Source of the DNA: Lumbricus rubellus | Taxonomy: Eukaryota > Annelida > Clitellata > Crassiclitellata > Lumbricidae | Assembly: GCA_945859605.1 (NCBI GenBank) | Contig: OX243824.1 | Span: 21,206,785-21,270,784 of the forward strand | Reading direction: 5' to 3' | DNA: 64,000 nt | Shown: one piece after another, positions 13,501-25,651 of the stretch | Numbering within the stretch: position 1 is the stretch's first letter | Layout: each line of letters begins with the position of its first letter | The notes under the pieces: model-generated | Database searches by the model: none | What the model was told of the DNA's origin: nothing | Seen by the model: the letters and a program-made list of their open reading frames with translations, nothing else | Translations under genes and position numbers: made by a program

Positions 13501-16500
13501 CATTCAACTATCTTCCTCCAAAATTAGCAGTCAGCTACAGTACCTCATGATTGCATTTTAATTACGGTAGATGAAATATTTCTTACCTGTTCAAGTATAT
13601 TCAGCATTCATATTTGGAATCAATGAGCTCATTGTAGCTAACTATATCTTCTTATGTAAATGGCGCAGAATTCGTGCGAGGGATCAAACCAATTTTTGGA
13701 ACATTTTGTCTAGATTCAACATCAGTTAGATTACATATATCAAGGTTTCTATTAACACACGGATCATTGTATTTCAGACTCTTGTTAAACGATGTGTATG
13801 TAAAGACTCTGGAGCATCTCGTCAGCGCAGATTCCTACCCAGCGATTGCTGCGAACCTCAAGTAAGTCATCTTTACTAGTCCATAGTTTACAACAATAGT
13901 GCATAAAATAAACCGTGAAAAATTAACATGATGTCAGTGGGGAAAACCGATGCAGTGTATTATAAACGGTTGAAGTCTGAATGTGCAATTGTGATTCTAT
14001 TTATATGGCTCTTCAAGAGAATCCTATTGAGGGTTGGTGTTGAAGTTTGATAATTATGGTGACGTTGTTTGAAAACAATGGATTGAGAATGCTATTTGTC
14101 TTGCTTTATTAAACGAGCATAAACTGAATTTGAGAGTTACAGTTTATTAGGCTATTCATACAGGTTATATATTAATATTATTAGACATATAATATTAGAG
14201 AACATTTACCCCTGTGCTGATATGTCAAGCATATAAATATGATAATAACGTGTATTATTCATACAGTTTATATATTTATTTATTAGACATGAATAATAAC
14301 CATGCAGCAGCACAGTATGAAAAGAGGCTAATGTTCGGGGGTATTTGGCATGGTTATTTCCCAGGGGTAATTTTCCGGGGGTTATTGTCCTGCTACCCCT
14401 TTATTTTGCCAGCATTTAAAGACCGCTGTATTTGAGGTTTGGGTTTTCCGATTGGGGCACCTGCGCTGAGTTTTCCGGAAGAGGCACCATGAAATTGTGT
14501 GCTTAGAAATCATTTTGAAAATTACAGATGTGTACAGGTGTTACTTGTGTGCAGCACCCTTTTCTGCTTCCTCAGCTCTGGTTTTGTGCTATGTAATTCG
14601 TCATGCCATTATTATTTCTATTATGCATTGCTTTATGTGAAGTATTTCATCACTAGTTTTGTTATGCTGTCTCAGGGCAGTCAACAGTACAGGTTTATGT
14701 TAACTATTTTGGTTTTATTGAAATGTTACAATCTAGTACCGGTGTATGATTTCAGTTATGATTTTGTGAAATTTTCAGTTGTGACATCGAAGTTGCCGAC
14801 CGAGGTCTGGTCATCCGGCTGAATGGGTTCAGCGAGAAGCTGATGGTGAGATTTAACTATGAATATCAATGGTCTGGGCAATTGTTTATAATCCATAGCT
14901 TTACAATGTAAACAATATAACCACCAAAGATAGAACAGAGTTCAAGCAGTGACTTTTGTAATGCAGTTAACTAACATCATTGCATTGTGTATATATAAAT
15001 TTATAAAGCGCTTCTCACAGTGCACACAAATCGAAGGTGTTCCCTGTGCTAAGACCCAGAGAAAAGAAAGTAGCTATGAGATAGCGGAATGACGTACTTT
15101 AGATACCAGTTAGTCACAAAGAACGTGTCAATGGGAGAACTGATTCCAAAAAATGTCTCCACAGATTGGAATGTCAGCCGTTTACAAAACGTGAAGAAGA
15201 GGACCTAAAACTGAGCCCTGTGTCACCAAATCTGATTTTGACTCTGGTGGCTTTAGACTAGTGTCTCCACAGATAACCAATTGGGTGCAGACAGAAGGGC
15301 ACTGGTACGCAAATACCTAACTTCTGTGACCCGTCCCTACATGCGTAACAAATGTACATGCCCTAGATGTGAATTGAGTACCAGTCTTAATTGAACACTA
15401 TTGTTGTAGTCATCATGAGTTCCAAGCATGTGATACTATACTTGAAGCTTAGCACAGTGCAACCAGCATATTCATGAGCGCTGAGCATTTTGACGAATGC
15501 TGAATGCATTCGCGCTCACTGCTGCATATTTAAAATGCTGAAGTGTGAAGGGTAAGGTCTGCTGTAAAGTGGAATTGTGTTGATTGTTTTCGTTGAATGT
15601 CTGTAGTCAATGTTTGTTGCTATTTGTGTTTGCAGGATCTTTTTGTGATCATTATTGATCAAATTGCAGCATTTGCCGTCACCGAGTCACTATTTAATGG
15701 AGTTCGTGAAGAGGTGAATGATCTCTACGAGAACCAGTCGCTCTGTCCAGAGACTCTGAACAAGTAATTGTTTCTGTTTTATTTGTATTCTATTTCAATA
15801 TGATTTTAAAATGGTTTTCGAAATGGTCATTATGTTGTAGATTATGCTGTGTTGTACTGGCCTCCTGTAGGCTGTTTCTGTGTGTGTGTGTGTGGGGAGG
15901 AGGTAATTCAGACTGGTAGCAGGACTTTTGACCCTTTTGAATTGCCCTTTTGGCCACCAGCATTTGGTATTCTAAAGGTGGAACTGTCATAATTTGATTT
16001 GTCTGTTGTGTGATGATTCAATAGTTTCAATCAATAACAGATTTACATAGCGCCTTTTTAAGATCAATCAATCACATAGATTTATAGCGCCTCATAAGAT
16101 CTCTACTCAGAGGTGCTTCCAACCGAGGCCTGGTCAAAAGTCAAATGCTCAGTATAAACATCGTATATACATGTATACTTTGTCATATCTTAGTATTCTG
16201 CTCGTTAGGACTTATGAGCTGAAAGCATTAGACATTGAACTCTTTTTCCAATTGTAGAAAAATTTTAAAATTCTTCAAGCGGAAACATCAGAGCTGCTTT
16301 TCATGCTGGCCTTAGTGATGCCATTATCATTATTATTTTTGTTGTTGTTACAGTGGTTGCAGCTGCTGTTGTTGTTGTTGCTATTATTATTATAAATATA
16401 GCCGAAATTAGAGCACATTAATGTTGCTGCAGTAATGTGTCACAAATTGTCTTATTAATTTTGGTAAATCAAAAGCGTTTTATAAGAAAACTTGTAACTG

Positions 16501-19500
16501 TTCTTTGTACAGAGAGCTGACCAAAACCATTCTGCTAAGCCGCCACTGTTCATTCATACAGAAACGCAAGTGCCTGGCGAACATTAGCATGGACCAGCTG
16601 AGGACATTTGCCAAAGCAATGTATCAGAGCTGCTTTGTGGAAGGCCTCATACAAGGCAATTTCACCAGCAATGTAAGATACGTGTGCTCATTATTATTAT
16701 TATTGAACATTGTTATTGTAATCATTATCGTGTGAAGTTTTATAAGGCATTCATGAGTTAGTTTAACTAAATACAACACTTATGTGATTGCAATAGCTGT
16801 TCTTAGACAGATGAAGTGAACTGGTTTTTAATTTTGAAAGATTATTATTATTAGTAGGCCTAATAATTTATTGATCAGGTACATGTTTCAGTACTATCAG
16901 TACTTCTTCATTATATTTTTAGAGCTGAGATAGTTAGGGTGTCAGCACAGTTTCAATAACAAACAGTATGTTGACTCGTGCTGCTGCCTGTTGACTAGTT
17001 TTCTGGTCACATGATCATGACAGTGCAAACACACTCCATCTTGAAAATCAGTCTGGCCTGTCATGAGCTGTGATTGGTCGGTATTCGAAGCAGCGTGAGT
17101 GGTCGGCATGAGACATTGCGTTGATTGGTCGCCAATGGTCGGCAAAACTCATCATGAAAATGGTGGACGAAAGTGGTCACAGCTAGCCTCACTTTCAAAT
17201 CAGTCATGCATTCTGACTACAGCAAAGGCCGGGAGTCAACGCCCTGTTTGTTATGATGCATCATTTTCAATCACATTGAAATTTAAACTCAACTGTTTTA
17301 GTTATTCTTCATCAAAATGAAGCCATAATCAGGTCATCATGATGCTGATGTGTTTCGAGCCATCTGTAAATGTAGTGAACCTGTCGATGTCCTCCAGAGA
17401 ATTTTCCAACCTCCATGACAGAACAAACTGGCTTATGTCCTATGTTATGCTTAATTTCACCCTAAGGAACTACATTCAACAAGTCTTATTTAAAGATTGC
17501 ATTACTCCAAGAACTCTCTTAATGTCTAATCGTGACACAACTCCTAACAATTAACCTGTGTAACTTGTAACTAGTTGTGTCAATAACAGCTAGTTTAAAA
17601 AAAATTAAACTAATATTAATATATTGATTTATTTATTATTCTTGAAGTTCAGTCAGCTAGGATTACTTAAAACACCGGCATGTCTATTTCTTGGATTAGG
17701 AAGCCAAGGCATTTGAGTCCTACCTGGTAGAAAAGTTGAATGTCGAGTGTGCTGAATCTGCAGACAACAGGAAAGCGCTCGCCGAAGTGAGTGAATTAAG
17801 TGACTGCATTGAGGTTGGCTATACAATACGCAGTGCTTTTGGTAATGCGTTACTGAGTTGGCATTCTAATGGTTATTATAAGTGCATATTTATATATTGT
17901 GCCTCTTGAAGAAAACTCATCAGAGGTGCTCCCTACCTGATTGCTCAATCTCGTCGGTCAGACACATCGTTATATTTCGTAAACGCCTGAAGACTATACT
18001 ATTTGTTAGCGGGAGCACTAACATGGGCCGGGAGCGCTACTGAATCTGTGAGCGGCGCTTTATAAATGTTGAATTACAATTATAGCCGTCAGCGAAATAT
18101 AGGCATGGAAAGTGGAAGAAGCTTTTATTTTTACTGGCATGATCTTTCGTGTTAATCACTAATCTGGAAACTTTTACGACAATGCGATGTTTGAAAATTT
18201 GAGCAAGGAGTAGCAAAACACTTAATCAGTAGCAAGGTAAATCTAAGATCTGCTTTGTGCTGCCAGATGTTGGCCCAAGACATCTTAGTGCTGTGACTCA
18301 GCACATGGATTCAGGTGGTCAGATTTGAGTAAACCGGTTTCAGATTTAAGGAACCTTGTAGGCAAGAACCAGTCAGTTTATGTGAGATCCAACAGACTGC
18401 ACACTAACTTGAGCACTACAAACCATCTTCCGATTGGAAATATGAGATTGCTCCAGATCCGACCAACATTATACGACTTGGATCATGATCAGAAGCAGAC
18501 AGTGAATTCCATTTTCTTGTGTTGACAGCATAGAAAATCTTGCGCTACAGCTTGATTGATATAGTTATGTATATTTATTCACTTTGAAGGAAGAGAATGT
18601 ACAAAAACAAGACAAATTAAATTCAGACAGATGCAAAGCTAGCACACATGAGATTATGCGCTGTAACGTGGATGAATCAATGCCTTGCTCATCGCAAAAT
18701 GGTGTTCTATCAAGATTGTTGACCTTTGGTGCAAAAACTGAGGATACTGTTGACATGACTTCTATACAGCAATTGATGAGAAAGTTCAGTTAAGATAGGT
18801 GTAGCATATGAATGAGGTCATCTAACCTGAATTACAATGCAAACTGTTCAGTCACTTGAAGCAGTCCTGAACGGAAATTATTTCCATGTTCTGATTTGTT
18901 TTATCAGACTAATATCACACAGATTCCAATTGGGTGCTCGGCATACAAGACACTGAACGTGAACAAGAGCGATGAGAATTCGGTCTTGACAAGCTACTAC
19001 CAATTTGGAATGATTGGGTTACATACGCAAGTGCTCAACGAATTGGTCGTTGTAAGTTCGTTCGTTCATTCATTCATTCATTCAAGAATTTGTATGGCGT
19101 CTCTTCAAGGCGTGGCAAGTCCTTAATGCAAAGTTAATCAGCACCATCGATGTTATGTCTTGCGTGCAATTCTGAACTCTGGAAGTATGGTAGGCCTACT
19201 AGTGATTCCAAAGATCCTAATAGAACAAAGGATATCTTTGACGTCTACTATTGGGTCAGTCCATGTGAAATCATCAAATATGTGACATACTTTGTTGCTT
19301 TGTTTTAGCATTTTTTAAATTTCATTATCTTCATTGTTATTTTAGTATTATTATTAGCCTAATACTGCTATTATTATGGTCGTTATTTTTATTTTTATTT
19401 TTTTTTATAATTTCTATTATTTAGTATTATTATTATTATTATAAAATTTTCCGGAGTTGTTCAATTCACAAAGGCAAATAAGGTAACGTATAGTGTCTAC

Positions 19501-22500
19501 TGTTGCTTTGGTTTTTCATCAAATTGTGGTGCGTATCTATCAAAATTATTTAATTATTTGTTTGGGGCCCTACTAGCGGGATTTCCTCCCTTCTGGGTCT
19601 CCATTTGTGTCCACTTTTGCACGAGTTTTCTTTTAAAACCTCGTATCCCAGGTCTATGGAAAATTGTCCACACTGGTATCACTTAACCCTAGAACCACTA
19701 GGTTTTGCAATCCTTACCTAGCCTACTTCTTTGGAGATTATCCCAGTCCTGGCCATATGACTGAATCATTTATGTTAACTAATTAAGTTATTGGATTGAT
19801 TAATGTCTAACAATTTGGTGATACTTGTGATGCTTTGTGTAATTTTTGGTTCTGACTTAGTGTGCTTGTTGCTGTTACAAACGGATCAATAATTATTTGA
19901 TAGTGTATATAATGATTATGAAATCAATAGTCAATCAGATAGCTGTGGCTGCTTTTTTATTATTATTATTTTATTATTATTATTATTATTATAACTGGAA
20001 TGTTAGGTTTAGATTTCGATTTAGTTTTTACATATTGCTTAGGGTGGCCGGTCAATAGCCCCGGGTAAATCAGACAAGGGTACCCTGGTATGCAACGGCG
20101 TTGTAGCGTTGTATAGTGACTGAGAGATGCTCTGGAATAGAAAATCTGTTTCGCGTAATCTCCGATCTCGGACACAAAGGCGAAACCCTCAGTGTTGATT
20201 GGCCTCATTGTTTCCATTGCTAAGAGGACGAAGATGTATGTCCTTTGGAGGTCGATGTACTTTGAAGTTTTCCTTGTTGCGGCTTTCTTTGCTGCTCTCC
20301 CGGATTCGGTCACGTTCTCGAGGACGTACGAGGCGGCCAACGCGTCCACCACAGTCGCATCCCAAATCAACGCCCTCCCGTTGCTCCAGCCTCCAGGGGA
20401 TTAGAGTCTGGCCTTCCGGTCTTTTCCCGTCCAACCTCCTAGGCCCGACAGCTCCTTGATTGCTAATTATAATAAGCAATCAATCACTTGATTGCTCCTT
20501 ATAATAATGATGATGATAATAATAATAATTGTTTTTATTATAATTGAAAGGCAGAATTATGACATGTACCATTCTCTTGCTGTGTCACCCTAATGCTCAA
20601 ACTATTCCAATGTAGAAATACATGGACGGACCTGCATTTGACCAGATCCGAACGCAGATGCAACTGGGCTATGACATCCAGACAGAACACAGCAGCATCT
20701 TTAACGTTTTCGGATTCCAGATTACACTCTGTAGCCAGGCTTCAAAGTTTACGTAAGCTGCTGAGGCTTCTTTTTACAGTTATGACATCGTGGCACTGGT
20801 GTTTGCATGCTCATTTGGCTTTTCATGCACAGTCTGTAAAGTACATCCATAGAATTTTGTGCAAAAAATTGTTTGGTGACTATCCTAGCAGTCTGGGTGG
20901 AATGTTTAGTGCATCGTCTAGTACAATGTAGCCTAATCAAATTATTTCTATGGCATCATTGCTGTAGTGCAATGCCGGTAAGGCTGCTTAGTGGAACCGC
21001 ATGTGGTGGTAACCAAGTGGAACCATGTGGTGGGTGAATAGTGGAACTATGTAGTGGGTAAGCAAGTGGAACCATGTGGTGAGTGAATAGTGGAACTATG
21101 TAGTGGGTAAGCAAGTGGAACCATGTGGTGGGTGAATAGTGGAACTATGTAGTGGGTAAGCAAGTGGAACCATGTGGTGGGTGAATAGTGGAACTATGTA
21201 GTGGGTAAGCAAGTGGAACCAAGTGGTTGGTGACCAAGTGGAGCAATGTGGGTAAGCAAGTGGAATCATGTAGTGGGTAAGCAAGACTTAGTGGAACCAA
21301 GTGGTTGGTAAACAAGTGGAACCAAGTGGTTGGTAAACAAGTGGAACCATGTGGTTGGTAGCCAAGTGTAACAATGTGGTAGATGAGCAAGTGCAAATCG
21401 TTTGTCAAGTAAGCAAGTGGAACCATGTGGTGTGTGAACTAGTCAAAATATCTGAGTTTTAAGTTTAGAACTGCCTTAATGACATTGAATGACTAATGCA
21501 GCATTTGAGAACCAGCCACTGCAATACTCATGAATGGCCAACACTTCCTATAATGTGTAGTGAGGCAACAGTCAATCTGGCTGTTGATTGCGTTTGTTAT
21601 TAACTGGTAACCAGTTATGAGGACTGAAGTGGAAGAAGCAAACATAAGTTTTAAATAGATTTCAGCGGAATCTGCTTTGGAATTGAAAGCTGCCAAGGTC
21701 TATGAACAGGCAATCAATATGTCACCGTTCCTTTGTATGATTTTGTATGGTCATCTTATTCATGAGTCCTTTCCAATCATGGTGCCCTGCGGCTGGAGCA
21801 TTCTGTCATGCTGCTAATGGGGGGGGGGGGGGCGCAGTGGCCAATTGGGTAGATCACTTGGCCTTTAATGTGGAATGGCATGAATTTTGACCTCCACTCA
21901 TTGTTAGACCTTCACGCACAAATTCCTTATCGCCATCATCGTTCCTTTGTATGATCTTGTATGCACTTGGGAACTTTCGAAGGAGGACAGTACCAAATAC
22001 ATTTGTATGTATGGTATTGTATTTAATTCATTATTTATTTAATTACCTAAGCGTAAGCACTGTGATCAATGCTACATATTGTCGTTTGAAACTGCATAGA
22101 CTGCCGTATCTGGATCATATGCTGGAGAATTTCCTTGAATACTTCGACACAAACTGCGTACAGACAATTTCTCAAGACCAATTTGAAAACCTTGTGAGTA
22201 GTTTTCACCATTGCAACATCGAAAGCTTAGCAAAGTCTGTGTTCCGATTGCATGGATAAGTAGGATTATCAAACGTCCAGCGGCGCAACTACTCTAATGG
22301 TAGGCTCTTCCTTAAGCGTCCTCCATTTATCCATCACCAGACAGTCCAGCAGCATCCATCTAGGTTTCTTGTTCTTGTTCTCCCTCCACAATAGTTCTCT
22401 CAAAAGAGAGTCTCCTTCCGGTAGGTGGCCAGTCCACTTCCTCGGTCTCCCTGTCATAGTTGCCATCAGAGATCTTTCCTCTCCCACTTCCATAGTAGGG

Positions 22501-25500
22501 GAGGAAGGGGTCAAAAGTCACCGGGCCTGGGGTTAGAGTAATAATAACATAAAGGCCTTTCAACAATACTTTTGACATCTGGCTTACATCTCCACCATAT
22601 TTAATGTAAATAGGCATCGCAAAGCAATGGCATTGTTTGAACTTATTTTACCAAAAGAATTATTTGAAGTGCTGTTTCGATTTTAAACACTTTTCGAATC
22701 AGGGAGTTTTTATCAAGTATGATTATTTTGATTATCTTGCTTGGTCCCGTCTTTCCGGATCCAATCTTCTCGCCGCTGCACGCGATAGGAGGCAGTGGAG
22801 AGCTGTAGTCCATGCATGCGACCAACCGTCGCGCAGCGACGTCGGTGATTGACATGACATGACATGATTATTTTGTGTACGACTACCGGTAGTTAATTAA
22901 TATATGATTTTGGACTGGCCTGCACTGATGTAAATGAACAACCATAGGAATGGGGTTGAAAGTCACAGCCAAAATTGTCAAGCCAGCCTTCGCTATCTCT
23001 GAAGCATCAACTGGTAGGCTAACTGGAAATGTGGTCATTGCCATGAAAAGCCAAGGCCACAGCCTCTAACCTGAACAAGCGCCTCTCTAAAGCAGTAGAC
23101 ATCCAATGATGGATTTGTGACTGGAAATGCGACCAGCCATGGTTAGTCCAAAGCCACGGTTGTCCATCAAACAGCCTCCATTCCACAAGAAGTACACAAA
23201 CAGAACATCCGAAGCATTTCGACGAATACATGTCTTGACTATTGGTGCTCTCATTTATACCTTAAACTTTTTTGTACCTATTGAATTTAGGTTTTTGTTT
23301 GGTTAGCTCCAACTGTCCAAGATCTGTCATGTATTTCTGTTGCTGGCTGCGTTGACTGCTATAACACTATGGTCTCTGCTTTGCGTTACAGGTGGAAAAT
23401 GCAATTAACGACAAGAGCGGTGATGATGCTAGCTTAGAGGACCAGGTTACCAGAAACTGGAGTGAGATCCTGGGGCAGACCTATTGGTTCGGACGGGGAA
23501 AGTTGGAGGTACATGTCATCATTCAATCATTTTAACAAAGAGACAACAACAGTACTGTATTTAGTATTGCTTCTCTTCTTCAGCCAGCTCTCTGTGGTGA
23601 AATAGGAGCCAGAACACGGTGCCCCATTTTAGAATGCAAAGGATTCATTCAGATCCAGTATCATTCATGTCCAGTACCATTCAGATCCAGTAGCAGCTGA
23701 AGACTGAGTTGATTCCTCCATCACAATCCCATTGCATTTTGGCATTTTAAGCCTATAATTATTTGAAGCGATTTTCGCTTTACAGTTTACATACCAGTAA
23801 CTTAATGACATTGCATTCGGTTGTAAAAACGAAAATTTAGCGCTTTGCTGTCGTTCTTGTACAGTAGCCTATGTTAACTGATGAGACATAATTATAATGC
23901 CGATTGTTTTGGGAGTCTTAGAACCACTTCACGTTAAGTGGAACAGCCCATTACCTGAGTGGGGAGTTGATAAGTCCATGCTGTAGTTATAAACTCAGTA
24001 GACAGTAGACAGACACCTTCTGATCTTATAAGACACTAGACGTAGCAAATCAAACCATGCTTTATCGACATGGCTTTAAACAGGTAGACACATTGATAAT
24101 AGGATTATTTTTATGTGACGAATAAAAAGTACGAGAATTCACATTAATTAGTTCATTAAAATTGCTTCAACTTGAAGCAGAGACATTATTGCAGTATAGC
24201 TAGGATTTTTGTGTCATCTTCTGCAACACCTGAAACATTTTCAGACAGCTGGTTTAATAAAGGCACAAAAACCTATGCGTCGAGTTATTTATCAGTCGTC
24301 CTTCAGACTCCATGTCTGGGTACTCGCGTATACTTGGGTGACTAAAGGAAGGTGGTAGTGTAGACATTGGGCAGCAGAGATTCTTAAAAACACTTGTCTC
24401 CCATTTGACTTCCTACTTTGCTTTCCACACCACCGCTGTGTAGATTGGCACCATTGGACGTTTAAACCTGCACAAAAGGAGAGAACTGGAAGAAGCAAGA
24501 CTTTACAATTGCGATTTAAGCAATGATTACAATAATTGCAACTGCAGCTACAATTTAAATTACAATTGCGAATACAATTGCAATTCTGATTGCAATTACA
24601 TTTGGAGCTCTAATTACAATTTCAATTTCAATTGTTCTGCAGGCTGAGGAGCTGACGAAAATAACATTAGATGAATTCAGAGACTGGAGCCGGAATCACC
24701 TGCTGCCGAACGCACATCGTCGAAAGCTAAGTTTACAGGTAATCATGTTCTGCCAGATGATTTAGGTTGATAGCGTCTTCTAGAAACGTTAGATATTGCC
24801 GTGCCTTTGTGAGGTACTTTGAAGGTGCTGTTTAAGATGAGGCATAACTTTGATCTAAGAAGTGGGGAACTAATTTCGTTCCTCCTTCTTTGGTAAATTT
24901 CAAGACTTTTCAAACCACAGAAGAGCTGTGTGTTGTAATTTATTACCAACACAGAACTTCTGTTCCAAGATTACTGCTCAACCATCTCGACTGTAACGAG
25001 TACACTGATTGTTCACAGTCGGTCGACAGATGAGAGAGACAGAGACAGAGACAGAGAGGCAGAGAGAGAGACAGAGAGAGAGACAGACAGAGACAGAGAG
25101 GCAGAGAGAGAGACAGAGAGAGAGACAGACAGAGACAGAGAGAGAGAGAGAGAGAGAAAGAGAGACAGACAGACAGACAGAGACAGAGAGACAGAGAGAG
25201 ACAGAGACAGAAGATTGGTATATGCCAGGGCTAATAAAATGAAGTCGCAAGCAATCCATACCAAATACTAATAGATGCCTCTTGGACTATTTGACTGATC
25301 TTCCTCTATTGTTCTATCTTGATTTTGTCTCCTGCTCTTTCCTCATTTTATCATAGAGCGACTTAGAGCCATAGTTCTCATAAGTAAATTGGATATGAAT
25401 TGAAGAATGATCAGTCATAAGAGAACATTTACTGGATAACTGCAAAAGATTTTGGCATCGATGAATAATAACATTGTAGATTGGTGGTCATGTTCAGCCC

Positions 25501-25641
25501 AAGGATTCTGGAGACCTGCCAAAAGAATTGTCAAAGACAGAGAAACGCAAGGTCCTGATGACAGATCTACCACTGCTTGTCATAACGGACATCGAAAAGT
25601 TCAAGCTGAAGTCAAAGAAATACAACTTCACTCGGCTCTAA
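724..25641 (+). CDS. NRDC: Nardilysin (M16 family metalloprotease), 3' portion, 22 exons
   Basis: C-terminal two-thirds of a nardilysin-type M16 endopeptidase, a family that cleaves at basic residues. Exons: 724-763, 1613-1682, 2235-2312, 4298-4418, 5880-5993, 8640-8772, 9532-9564, 10653-10703, 11394-11440, 12523-12598, 12980-13031, 13778-13861, 14779-14845, 15636-15763, 16513-16672, 17700-17786, 18908-19051, 20616-20752, 22100-22193, 23392-23508, 24643-24738, 25480-25641. All are GT-AG and phases match throughout; they sum to 2091 nt, 696 residues and TAA. Family landmarks recognised: [102 protein letters not shown] and FVEGLIQGN favour nardilysin over insulin-degrading enzyme. The HxxEH-type zinc domain lies left of the window. 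About 36 residues expected between exons 5 and 6 are missing or unrecognised (see 6048-6101). AATAAA at 26155 may be its poly(A) signal. Confidence 0.88.
2390..3130. repeat. 22-bp minisatellite, about 34 copies, in nardilysin intron
   Basis: Tandem array of a 22-bp unit containing CAGACAATGCACAAAAGCC, with variants mainly at the TTTCAG/TTGCAG position and a few single-base deletions. It lies in the intron between exons 2235-2312 and 4298-4418. Because 22 is not a multiple of 3 and the unit has no stop, long open frames occur in all three forward frames; these are not genes. Every unit carries a CTTTCAG or CTTGCAG that resembles a weak 3' splice site. Confidence 0.95.
3950..4200. repeat. Degenerate tandem repeat of about 37 bp
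   Basis: Four to five imperfect copies built on GATTAGAATTAGAATTGGCA followed by AGAGATTGTAGTTAACT. The array sits just upstream of the exon at 4298 in the same nardilysin intron. Confidence 0.8.
4946..5140 (+). mobile_element. tRNA-derived SINE, second family
   Basis: The head looks like a tRNA: an A-box-like TGGCTGAATGG near 4961 and a B-box-like GGGGTTCAATATTC near 4996. A unique body follows. It is intronic in nardilysin. It is not a working tRNA gene, because the arms do not pair convincingly and sequence continues past the T-arm. Confidence 0.5.
5552..5757 (+). mobile_element. tRNA-derived SINE, full-length copy
   Basis: The 5' head has a Pol III A box (TGGTGTAGTGCG) and a consensus B box (GGTTCGAATCC, about 5610). 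The body contains CCTCAAGCCGCCTCGTAGGG, and the conserved tail reads GGGAGCGCTTCTTAGTAG..CTTGAAGGGACGCTATA. The same family occurs reversed at about 10345, 31826, 51913 and 62298. Intronic in nardilysin. Confidence 0.8.
6048..6101 (+). other. Candidate extra nardilysin exon (54 nt)
   Basis: Between ..CTAAAG and the donor GTAAGC lie 18 stop-free codons reading [18 protein letters not shown], in phase 0 with both neighbouring exons. In M16 proteases the region missing between exons 5 and 6 contains an ILTGDQL/VLTAEYL-type helix, so the start of this peptide fits. The upstream intron would be only 54 nt and about 20 residues would still be absent. Plausible but unproven. Confidence 0.35.
7039..7112. 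mobile_element. 74-bp palindromic element bounded by TTAA
   Basis: Inverted ends CACGTTCTCCGCC / GGCGGTGAACGTG are flanked on both sides by TTAA (7035-7038 and 7113-7116). A perfect inner palindrome containing GAGTTAACTC sits inside. TTAA duplication is typical of piggyBac- and Kolobok-type MITEs. A second TTAA-bounded palindrome lies at 62188. Confidence 0.6.
7481..7556. repeat. (TG)n microsatellite
   Basis: An uninterrupted TG run within a longer TG-rich stretch (about 7325-7590). The long open frames on both strands across it are low-complexity artefacts. Confidence 0.97.
10028..10072 (+). other. Candidate poison exon or decayed exon copy in nardilysin
   Basis: A 45-nt segment has a good polypyrimidine tract with TTCAG before it and the donor TCG|GTGAGA after it, between the exons ending at 9564 and starting at 10653. 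Read on its own it gives a peptide with PEEFFVL, resembling PEFFLPR of the next exon. Joined in the phase set by the upstream exon (phase 1), it meets an in-frame TAG after 13 codons. Skipping it gives a perfect reading frame. Confidence 0.4.
10345..10565 (-). mobile_element. tRNA-derived SINE, reverse orientation
   Basis: Reverse copy of the 5552 SINE. The tail complement CTATAGCGCCTCTTCAAG comes first on the plus strand, then the body, then the complement of the B box in GAGGTGGATTCGAACCCGC. It lies in the nardilysin intron before the exon at 10653. Confidence 0.8.
11036..11168 (+). mobile_element. SINE 3' tail with (AATG)n
   Basis: The conserved tail (GGGAGCGTTTCTGAGCAG..CTTGAAAGGGTGCTG) runs straight into 16 or more copies of AATG. 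This shows that the simple repeat is the 3' end of the SINE family. Intronic in nardilysin. Confidence 0.75.
12124..12235 (-). mobile_element. SINE 3' tail fragment, reverse
   Basis: ATTCATTCATTC followed by TTATATAGCACCTCTTC and CAGAGGTGCTCCCAACTCCA, the reverse of the common SINE tail. Similar short fragments occur at about 11469-11520, 16040-16130, 17885-17935 and 19062-19115, all in nardilysin introns. Confidence 0.7.
20047..20465 (-). pseudogene. Decayed non-LTR retrotransposon, ORF 3' end
   Basis: The minus strand encodes LIPW, then after a frame change [15 protein letters not shown], then [26 protein letters not shown]. This run of motifs is familiar from the C-terminal end of LINE-type reverse-transcriptase ORFs in invertebrate genomes. 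Frameshifts and the absence of an RT core mark it as a dead fragment. It sits in the nardilysin intron before the exon at 20616. Confidence 0.6.
21000..21430. repeat. Tandem repeat of 49 bp (dimer of about 24 bp)
   Basis: Four near-perfect copies of a 49-bp unit (AGCAAGTGGAACCATGTGGT..AGTGGAACTATGTAGTGGGTA) grade into more diverged half-units based on AGTGGAACCA. It lies in the nardilysin intron between the exons at 20616 and 22100. Confidence 0.9.
22741..22866 (+). pseudogene. LINE 3' end fragment (RTE-like tail peptide)
   Basis: The plus-strand peptide [20 protein letters not shown] followed by a stop matches the style of the last residues of RTE-type LINE ORFs. It is followed at once by a short ATGAC repeat (TGACATGACATGACATG), as expected for a LINE 3' end. 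Nearby, 22265-22520 on the minus strand may hold another decayed element, but I could not classify it. Confidence 0.5.
25018..25212. repeat. GAGA/GACA simple repeat
   Basis: AGAGAC/AGACAGAC low-complexity run in the last intron of nardilysin. Open frames on both strands here are artefacts. Confidence 0.95.
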
Positions 25642-25651
25642 AGATGTTAGA